Of a stretch of DNA of 64,000 bases, positions 55,846 to 64,000 are shown one piece after another. Every line of letters starts with the position of its first letter. Position 1 is the stretch's first letter. Below the pieces are notes generated by a model. The model ran no database searches. It worked only from the letters and a program-made list of their open reading frames with translations, and had not been told where the DNA came from. Origin of the DNA: Hippophae tibetana. Its lineage: Eukaryota; Streptophyta; Magnoliopsida; Rosales; Elaeagnaceae. The translations under genes were made by a program, and so were the position numbers. The DNA lies in the NCBI GenBank assembly GCA_037013495.1, contig CM072809.1, positions 15,266,501-15,330,500 on the forward strand, read 5' to 3'.

Positions 55846-58250
55846 TCACTGGAGATAAATCTTTTTGTAATTAATGCCTTCAACTTGATTAAATCCTTTC
55901 GCTACTAAACAAGCTTTGTATTTATCAAGAAAGCAATAACTTTTAAGCTTTACCCGAAACACCCATTTGAAACCAATAGGTTTTCTTGGTTGATGACACT
56001 TAACTAGTTCCCAAATTACATTGTACAAGAGAGCTTCAATTTCTTGTTTCATAGCCCTATACCACTTAGAAATACTCAAGACTTTTGAAATAAAAGATGG
56101 AACTGCTAAGGAAGTGAGGTGAAAATCACCAATAGGATTTAAGTTAAGTTAAGAATTGAAAGAAATAGGTTTAGGTTTGTGAATACCAACCTTAACTCAT
56201 GTGATCATTGGATGAGAATCAATAAAAGAGAAATCAAATGGAGGAAGCTTAACAATAAACTAAATATTATTATTATTAGGATCTAATAAAAGTTCTAAAG
56301 AATTGAGACACTAAGAAGGGTTATTGATATGAGATGGTAAAGAATGAGTAAAAAACTCACTACTTTGAATAGAGAAATGCATGGAATTAGGTAACACAGA
56401 TCTAGCTGAAGGAATATTATTAGAGCAAGGAGAACTTAATAAGTTAGATGAATATAACACAATTGATAAGGGCCTCTTTAAAATCATTGAGGCTATTAGA
56501 AGAAAGGGTAAAAGGGAAGGAGGTAACAGATAAAAGAACTTTGGTAAAGCTTACTATAATAGTGATAACATAGAAGTGCTATTTTTAGAGGAAAAGTAAT
56601 ATCATGAAAAGGAACATGTCAACTAGTATAATCTTTTTGACTCAATATCTAGGAAGAGATGGCCTTGTTTTTGAGGGGCATAGACAAGATAAAAAAAATG
56701 TGAGGATCAAGGTTGCAGTTTGTGTTTGTTGTAGGCTCTTAAACAAGGGAAGCAAAGAGTGCCAATAACTCGTATAAAAGAGTTGTTAGGGACTCTTTTA
56801 TATAAAAGCTCATAAGGTGATGTTTTAGGAGTACTTTGGAAGGTAGTCAATTTATGGTAAATGTAGCATCTCTAAAGGAATGAATCCAATATTTTTTGGG
56901 AGAGAAACTTAAAGTGACATGCTAAACCCTTTTCCAGAACATGTCTATCCCTACACTCTACATTTCCATTTTTGAACAAAATGTGTGGAAAAGTTTTTTC
57001 TTTAAGACCTAGTTTAGATAAGAGGGTGGTAACAAATGTAAACTCTGTTTCATCATCAGTTTGTATATATTTAATGTTACTAGAGAAGTGTCTTTCTACA
57101 ATATGCATAAAAAGGTAAAACTATCTCAACATCAGACCTAGCATTCAAGAAATAAATCTACTGATATCGAGTATAGCCATCTATAATGAGTAATATTGTG
57201 CACCAACAATAGCAATCATATGAGACACCCATAAGCCTATGTATAACAATTCAAAAGGTGTAGTAACATGTTTACGAAAATGTGTAAAAGGTAGCTTTTG
57301 AACTTTTGTAAAATGAGAAATCTCATATTTATATTTATTTACATTATTATAAGACAATTGTAGTATTATATACATTTTAAGGACTTCTTCTGACAAAAAT
57401 GCTAAATATGCATGCATATGGAACTGATATGATCCAATGCAGTAGTAGAAGCAAGGTTATAGAGTCCATTACTAGCTTTGCCCTAAGTGACAACTTTCTT
57501 CTTTTGAACATGCTTAATGAAAAATTCATTAGCATGAAATTCGACTATGTTATTATTTGTTTTACATATTTTTTGGTGAAAAAGTAAATTGTGTGAAATA
57601 GAAGATGTATAGATTTGAAATGTGCAATCATGCAATTGAACATAAACATTTCTTGAAGAAGTAAGCCATCTCTAATCATATAGAGATGTTTTTGAGTCAA
57701 GAAACAACGTTGAATTGGTATTGGAACTTTTTTTGTTAGAAGTTGAGTTCTCAACAACCATTGTACGGGGTCTTCCATAGGAACGACCAAGAATTAGATC
57801 ATGAAGTTTAAGCACTAATTTTTCAAATGATTATTCTTATTATATATCTGACATTAAATGTTATCTCAAGATCTATTGAAATAAGTATATATTGGCTTGT
57901 TCCCTCTTGGATCATAAGAATTAGCACCATAGGGCCATTGTGACTAGATTAAGAGCCACACTTAAACAAATCTTAGAGATTCTAGATTGATATGGCATTA
58001 CCACGAGAATTTATGTTATTTCCTTAAGATTTGATGTGCAGATTGTTCATCCTAGTAACATTGGCCTGAATCATATTATTGTCAAGCTAACGATAAGCTA
58101 TTTATTCATATTTAAGAAGATGATTATAAAATTCATCAAATAAAATAGGTATAAATCTCAAAGTAATGCCTAAGATAAAATATTCCAAGTTGTAGGTACT
58201 ATAAGTCCGTAGAGCAAAAGAAGTAAACCTAAATCAGTAAATGGTAGTAA
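55846..58250 (-). pseudogene. old copia gag-pol relic, antisense
   Basis: Read on the minus strand from about 58200 downwards: a gag-like FDEFYNHLLKYE and NNINSRGN near 58000-58140; a GAG-pre-integrase/integrase entry (LPFTHFRKHVTTPFELLYIG) near 57220-57300; an integrase stretch (YIQTDDETEF and NVECRDRHVLEKGLA) at 56872-57108; and the start of reverse transcriptase (WYRAMKQEIEALL, NVIWELV, GFKWVFRVK, YKACLVAKGFNQVEGINY) at 55846-56079. Protein similarity is broken by many stops and indels, and no LTR pair is visible. The RT core, RNase H and right end are gone. Confidence 0.75.
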
Positions 58251-58254
58251 AAAA

Positions 58255-58965
58255 TAGAGAAAAAAACCTAAAAAGGTAAATATTTATATAATTAAATAAC
58301 TAAATACCTAAATATTCGTGAAACATTTATTATTTTTCAAATTTTATCTTCTTATTAAGAGGTTGCATCTTTTCCACTTGTATGATACAGATAAAGTTCT
58401 TGAAGTGTAAATTGCTTTTAACTGTAAGTCAAGGTAATAAATTTTAATTATTTTTACATATATTATGCATGCATGTAAGTATTAGGACCATCTCGTAAAA
58501 TAACATGTATTTCATCTCATATTTTATATAGTATTTTTAATAGTTTCATAATATAATATTGTTTTATTTCATTTACATTATAATCATAATAAATTTAACT
58601 TTAAATATATATTATTTCATTTTTTTATTAAATTTGCAGTATAATTAATCATGTATCATAATTATTATTTGTGTATTCTTATTTATCTCATTTCAATAAA
58701 GTAAGATAAATGAAATATGTTAATGTCTTATTACCATATTATCTCATTAAAAATTAAATGATATAATATGAAATGAGTTTTGAAAATTAATAAATTTCAT
58801 TAATATTTTATCTTATTTTACATATTTACAAAATTGTTTCATATATTGCATAAAAAAACATGAATTTATTGTAGAATAAATAAATACAATTTCAGATTAA
58901 CCAAATCTACAAAATACATTAAATAAATTATCTTTACTTGGAAGTAACATCAACAAACAATTTAG
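58255..58965. other. AT-rich intergenic DNA, nothing recognised
   Basis: Low-complexity stretch with several TATTTCAT/ATTTTATC repeats; no coding content. Confidence 0.45.
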
Positions 58966-58970
58966 AGAAC

Positions 58971-59525
58971 TGTTGGGAAATTACGTAAATTTTCGATAAG
59001 TCAGATTTATGAGAAAACAAGAATATAAAATAACACACATATTTGATAACGGAGTTCGGTCAATCTTGCTTACATCTCCGGACCTGCTACAGATCTTTTT
59101 ACTGAAAGGGGAGAAATTACACAAGGTGTTTACAACACTCACAACTCACAACCCACAACCCAATTTTACCCGAGAAAATTATTCTCAATTTTCTCTCACA
59201 AATTTTTTTCTCTCAATTAGAATGAATATTTTGGATGATTAATTCATTACAATTACGCATCTATTTATAGGAAAATTTACTTCTTGAATTACTCCTTAAA
59301 TTAATAGTTCTTTGAATTGCTCCTTAAATTAATAGTTCTTTGAATTACTCTTTAAATTAAGTTACTTATTTTACTACATGTTTTACTACTTATTTTATTT
59401 TATATTTTGTTCTATGTTTTGCTCCTTAAATTAAAGAGGCCGAGAATGAGTTTCAGTGTTTCATATAAAAAGGAATTGACCAAATTTAATCGAGCAGCAA
59501 TTTAGTTAGCCTGATAACACTAACA
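58971..59525. repeat. possible solo LTR
   Basis: Begins TGTTGGGAAATTACG and could end at CACTAACA (59525). Contains GATAACGGAGTTCGGTCAATC and CTTGCTTACATCTCCGGACC, a run resembling the conserved ACGTGGTTCGG...CTACGTCC phrase of several plant LTRs. The 5-bp flanks (AGAAC and ATACA) do not match, so the ends are uncertain. The frame at 59009-59242 is not a gene. Confidence 0.35.
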
Positions 59526-59529
59526 ATAC

Positions 59530-60335
59530 ACAATAATTAGAAGTGCTTCAAATTATAACTTGACCTTGATGGAAGCCGAGTATAAATTGTTATATTCACG
59601 TATACATATTATCTTTATTAATATCCAATAAAATCGAAAAGTGAAAGAGGTATAATGTAAATAGAAAACTAATTATATAGTCTTATAAAAGTCTACTTCA
59701 TACTCATTAAAATAGTTTATTATTTGACAATTCTATAAAATTGTTTAAAATATAAATTAATAAGAATAAAATTGTAAAAAATAAAAAATGATACACATAG
59801 AAATATATATAGTAACTAGTAAAACGCACGTGCAAAAAACACATGTTTTTATATACATAATAACATATATATTATTAAATTTATAATTAAAAACTTAAAA
59901 AATATATTAAAATTAATATAATATAATGTGAATTAACAAATTAATTGAAACTTTTGCAAAAAAAAAAGTCTATTTGATTATAATTGATATTATAAATGGA
60001 TAAATTATATAATACCGTTGAATCTTAAATTTTTAATCTCTATTTTCACGATATATGGGAGACTTAAAAGAAAAGGGAGGATTCTAACTTGATTCCCTAT
60101 TATCTAATACATATATATTTGTTATTTACACACAAAAAAAATTAATGTATCTTTTTTTATAATAATAAGGAAGCATTTTATTTAATTGTGAAAAAATTAC
60201 ATCATTGCAAGGATATAGATTCATCTTCAAGTAGATTAATCTTCAATATAAGTTATAAAATTATCACAATTAAACCCATACTTAACAAATGTATGTGCAC
60301 TGTGAAGAAAAACAAGAAAACAAAAAAAAATTGAA
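59530..60335. other. AT-rich intergenic DNA
   Basis: A short AACTAGTAAAACGCACGTGC phrase near 59813 resembles a common dispersed plant repeat end; nothing else recognised. Confidence 0.4.
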
Positions 60336-60339
60336 TAGT

Positions 60340-60630
60340 TAACACTCTAATGGTGTCCACTGTATGACCATCGATAGCAAGAAGACATGACTCCTTGTTC
60401 ATCATTTGAACTACTTGTAAACAATCAAATTCAAATATGACATTTTAGAAGCCAATATCTAAACTAAATTTTAACACATAATAAATAGTCCAAAGTTCAG
60501 TCGTTGTTTTCAGCATTTTCTCCCTTTTTTGTCAAATAATATCTCTATAATATGATTTCAGATAACACAACTCAACCCAATGTCACTTTAAGATAGCGAT
60601 ATAACAACATTGACGTTCACCTTGTAACAA
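60340..60630 (-). pseudogene. LINE-type RNase-H-like (RVT_3) domain relic
   Basis: On the minus strand: CYKVNVNVVISLS, a stop, SDIGLSCVI, a stop, NHIIEIL; then after a frameshift TELWTIYYVLKFSLDIGF, a stop, NVIFEFDCLQVVQMMNKES. The pattern YKVNVDA...G...VIRD, then AE-x-x-A-x-x-x-x-L-x-x-x-x-x-(L/I)GF-x-x-(V/I)I-x-E-x-D-(C/S)-x-x-(V/L)V is the RNase-H fold found at the end of plant LINE proteins and in domesticated relatives. Broken by stops; no reverse transcriptase found nearby. Confidence 0.65.
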
Positions 60631-60634
60631 CCAC

Positions 60635-61400
60635 AAGTGGTGGAACTCAACACGTAGGCCATCAGCTTCCCAATTGCAACAATACCAAATTATGTGCATA
60701 TAACATATAACGAAAACCTATGACATCAAAATGTACTAAAATCTACTTTAGTTTTTTTATCAAGAATTTATCGATTAAGAAGTCTCCCCATGAAAAGAGA
60801 ATTCAAGATTTGTAGCTCAACCTTCCTCCCAGTCTACATCATCATCATCCTTATCGACTTTAACATTCAAATCCATCTTGTAATTTTTAGTTATATTATT
60901 ACATGTAACGTGTGAAAATTAAAAATTTCAACGTTATACACACCAAATATGATAATCTAGTACGATAAAAAAACATGAGATAATCCATACCAGAAATTGA
61001 ATATGATACAAAAAAATGAACTTAGATTAGAGCATTGTCAACACATAATGAACATCTGAATTTTCTCTTTTGTTTAACTCGATAGATAATTAGATATCCT
61101 TTCTGGCACATTTTTCATTGGGAGTACACCATCCTAAATTAGGGCTTCTTGTGGGATGTTTTTTAATTTCTAAAATTGTGATAAAGAAAAGACAAACTTG
61201 TTTGTACTCTATTTTATGTTTCTTTTTGTCGTAAATACAAATTAGTTTTTTTGTTTTCTCGATGAGAACTATTATTTGTTTGACCCAAAACAAATTTTCT
61301 AGCCCAAAACCCACATCCCAAATAAACCTTTGGCTCTTAAATATACACATCTTCATTTGTTTCTCTGCTGTAATAAGCAGTCGCTAAAAAAGACAAAGAG
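60635..61400. other. intergenic DNA before copia element 3
   Basis: The minus-strand frame at 61090-61356 (ending near a PNLGWCTPNEKC phrase) has no recognisable family. Upstream parts of the RNase-H-like relic could extend into 60640-60850 but are not readable. Confidence 0.35.
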
Positions 61401-62027
61401 TAGAAACAGAAGCTACTGGAAAACAGAAATAGAAAAGATGCCACTGGAGAAAAGAGATAAGAGGTTTATTTGAAAATTAATTGCTCCGCTCCTACCTTTG
61501 TCTCCCAAAGTCATTACCATCAGTTTCTCAAGTAAAATATAAGGTGCCATATTGTAGGGACTTTTGCAATTGAGAGATTTTCAGTTGCATTTTTTGTTTT
61601 ACTACTATTTGAGAAGCTACCCACTTTGGGTTTTGTTGATATAAGGCAGCTCATCAAATATGTAATTGACTCTTGATTTTGGCTACTGAAATAGAATAGA
61701 TTTTTTAGTGCAGATTTCTCTCATTTGTACGAAATATATGATTTAATAGAAAATTTGTTAATTTATCTTGCAATATAGTACTAGTAAATTAGAGTGAGTT
61801 AGTTTGTGAGTATATTTGGGTTTTCTTGGTATATTTTATGAAGCTCTCTAAAAATTGGTGTTTGTATCTTAATTTGATTATTAGTTGATTTTCCTCGATG
61901 TGTTGTCGTCAGTAGAGTAGACTTCTCACATTGAAAAGTTGAACCACTTAAATCATTGTATGTTATTTATTTTTTCTCATTTCTTATTATTTTACTGTTA
62001 CCCATTATTATATATTTTGTAACAAAT

Positions 62028-62039
62028 TGGTATCAGAGC
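62028..62039 (+). other. primer-binding site of copia element 3
   Basis: TGGTATCAGAGC is the exact complement to the 3' end of initiator tRNA-Met used by most plant copia elements. It lies three bases after the LTR end. Confidence 0.9.
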
Positions 62040-62171
62040 ATTGGGTTATTCTGTTATTCATTGGAACTAATCAAGTTTGTTATTTTGGATTTATTTTGAG
62101 CTTTTAGTTATCTGATTAGTTTCATATTTTCTAGGTTGTGCTTTTGTTTGTTTAATATTGTGTTTTCTGTC

Positions 62172-64000
62172 ATGACGGCAAAATATGAAATTGAGAAATT
62201 CAATGGTAGAAATGATTTTAGTCTTTGTCGTATGAAGATGTGGGTCATATTAGTTAAAGAAGGGCTCGTTAAGACACTTGAAGGCAAGGATAAATTGCCA
62301 GAAAAATTGACTGATGAAGAAAAAGATGCATTGATGGAAAATTCTCTCAATTCAATTCAGTTATCCTTGTCTGATGAGGTATTACATGAGGTTGGTGATG
62401 AAGAATCTCCTGTTGGGTTATGGCTTAAATTGGAGAATTTATATATGACCAAGTCTTTGACAAGTTGGCTATATTTGAAGCAACATTTGTATACATTCAG
62501 AATATCATAAGGTACATCTTTTACACGATCACCTTGATAAATTTACTAAAATTATTCATGATCTGAAAAATGGTTTTATTAAGATTGATGATGAGGATCA
62601 GTCCTTAGTTCTATTATGTTTTTTACCTCATTCATTTGAACATTTTATTGATACCATGCTATATGGGCGAGACATTATTTCTTTGGAATGTGTCAAAGCA
62701 GTTTTGAATTCTAGAGAGTTGAAGAAAAAAGTGTCTACAAGTAGTAATGATAATAATATTGGTTTATTTGTCAGAGGTAGAAATCAAGGAAAAAGCACAA
62801 GCAATAATAGAGGAAAGTCTAGATCCAAATCTAGAAAAAGAAAAGATAAATGCAATTATTGCTATTAGGAAGGGCATTGGAAAGTAAATTTCCCAAAACT
62901 CAGAGGCAAAGGAAAATCTGCCACAACGTCTTCTGGTACTAATGATGTTGCTGGTGTTGCAGATAGTTTTGGTTCCGATAGTGAAAATGTTCTATCAGTG
63001 TCTACTATTTCTCTTGGAGATGTTTGGATTCTTGATTTGGGTTGTACTTACCATATGTGCCCGAGTAGAGATTGATTTGCTTCTTATCAGTCTATTGATG
63101 GGGGTGTTGTATTGATGAGAAACAATATGTCCTGCAAGGTTGTTGGTATTAGTACTATTCGAATTAAGGTGCATGATAGTATTGTTAGGACTTTTAAAGA
63201 TGTTCCCCATGTTCCAGATTTGAAAAAGAATTTGATATTTTTGGTTACTCTTGATTCATAAGGCTACATGTATATAGCTAAAAGTGGAGTTTTAAAAGTT
63301 AGTAAAGGCGCTCTCGTTGTTATTAAAGGGAAATTGTCGCGTGGCCTCTATATGCTTCAAGTTAGCACTGTTATTGACAGTGTTTCAGTTTCGTCTTCTT
63401 CAAATCAAGATTCAGATACTACTCAATTATGACATATACGGCTTGGGCATATGAGTAAGGCGGGGATGTCTATTTTGAGAAAATGAGATTTGCTTTGTGG
63501 TCAGAAAACCGGGAAGCTTGATTTCTATGAGCATTATGTCTATGGAAAGCATCGTAGGGTCAAGTTCAGTACAACCATCCATAAAACGAAAGGTATTGTT
63601 GATTATATTCATTCAAATATTTGGGATCCTTCTCGTGTTGTGTCTAAGGGTGGTGCCCAATATATGTTGACTTTTATTGATGACTTCTCTCATCATGTTT
63701 GGGTGTATTATCTACAGAACAAGAATGATGCGTTCTCAAACTTTGTAAAATTCAAGACTTGTATAGAAAATCAAACAGGTAAGAAAATCAAACAGGTAAG
63801 AAAATCAAGCATTTGAGAACTGATAATGGTTTGGAATTTTGTGACAGTTAGTTTAATGAGTCCTGTGAAAGAAATGACATAGTGAGACACCGCACGGTGC
63901 GTCATACACCACAACAAAATGGAGTAGCAGAACATATGAATAGGACTCTCTTAGAAAGAGCTCGTTATATGCTCTTTCAAGCTTACTTGGATAAATATTT
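62172..64000 (+). pseudogene. gag-pol of copia element 3 (broken, partial)
   Basis: Gag from ATG 62172: IEKFNGRNDFSLCRMKM, IQLSLSDEVLHEV, LWLKLENLYMTKSL, as in Tnt1/Tork-like copia gag. A stop at about 62508 and a frameshift near 62517 follow; the frame resumes with DTMLYGRDIISLE. The zinc knuckle (CNYCY, stop, EGHWKVNF) has lost its last Cys. The protease motif reads ILDLGCTYHMCP, with DLG instead of the catalytic DSG. Further stops sit at about 63074, 63258, 63430 and 63484. Integrase shows FIDDFSHHVWVYYL; a 17-bp duplication at 63772-63805 shifts the frame before RTDNGLEF. The final readable phrase is HTPQQNGVAEHMNRT. Confidence 0.88.
63772..63805 (+). repeat. 17-bp tandem duplication in the integrase of copia element 3
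   Basis: CAAACAGGTAAGAAAAT occurs twice in a row (63772-63788, 63789-63805). Being 17 bp, it breaks the reading frame. Confidence 0.93.

Larger units (their letters stand above)
61400..64000 (+). mobile_element. Ty1/copia LTR retrotransposon 3, cut by the window end
   Basis: The left LTR ends at about 62024 (TTTTGTAACA), followed after AAT by an exact tRNA-iMet primer site. Gag starts at 62172 and pol runs off the window in integrase. The left end of the LTR cannot be placed without the right LTR; about 600 bp of non-coding sequence before 62024 fits. Defective: frameshift, stops and mutated active sites. Confidence 0.8.

Noticed and set aside
1-64000. tRNA, rRNA or organelle-derived segments
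   Set aside because: No tRNA-like fold with A and B boxes, no rRNA and no plastid or mitochondrial gene was recognised; tRNA-like matches are retrotransposon primer sites.

Overview
This is nuclear DNA from a flowering plant, almost certainly a eudicot. It is very AT-rich between genes, carries intron-containing plant genes (family-1 glycosyltransferases, a Cf-9-type receptor-like protein, COPT copper transporters), and is filled with Ty1/copia-type LTR retrotransposons in several states of decay. I cannot name the species from the sequence alone. There is no bacterial, organellar or CRISPR-like content and no tRNA or rRNA gene that I can see. LAYOUT. 1-7.8 kb: AT-rich intergenic DNA with a probable LINE relic near 1 kb and a perfect 40-bp tandem duplication. 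8.0-10.3 kb (+): single-exon leucine-rich-repeat receptor-like protein with its own TATA box and W-box. 12.36-12.75 kb (+): COPT/Ctr copper transporter lacking the Met-rich N-terminus, with five GTAC copper-response cores upstream. 12.97-14.97 kb and 17.21-18.91 kb (both -): tandem UGT76-type glucosyltransferases, each two exons and 452 aa. 19.5-28.1 kb: a duplicated non-coding segment whose second copy was split by a complete but dead copia element (22261-27752, 5-bp TSD TTTTC). 28-33 kb: AT-rich DNA, LTR-like remnants and a large tandem duplication. 33.84-34.31 kb (+): full-length COPT1-like copper transporter with Met-rich N-terminus. 37.3-37.5 kb: relic of a DUF4371/hAT-type gene. 38072-43502: second copia element (TSD ATTGT), with unequal LTRs and no primer-binding site or leader. 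43.9-44.2 kb: N-terminally truncated third COPT copy. 44.7-44.9 kb (-): SKP1-like relic. 48.56-50.77 kb: decayed hAT-like DNA transposon with (G)GTCCGG-rich ends. 51.95-53.96 kb (-): five-exon conserved plant gene of unknown function, intact except for a stop at codon 9. 55.8-58.3 kb (-): old copia relic. 60.3-60.6 kb (-): RNase-H-like LINE relic. 62.0 kb to the window end: a third copia element, cut by the edge. HOW THE GENES RELATE. The functional loci are a small copper-transport family (one full-length, one short, one truncated copy), a specialised-metabolism UGT pair and one defence-type receptor-like protein. They look like ordinary tandem or dispersed duplicates separated by retrotransposon insertions, not one pathway. 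The points most worth a second look are the otherwise intact five-exon gene with the codon-9 stop, the AACGG-rich expandable repeat in the second copia LTR, that element's missing leader, the hAT-like element with its 35-bp array, and the copper-motif clusters.
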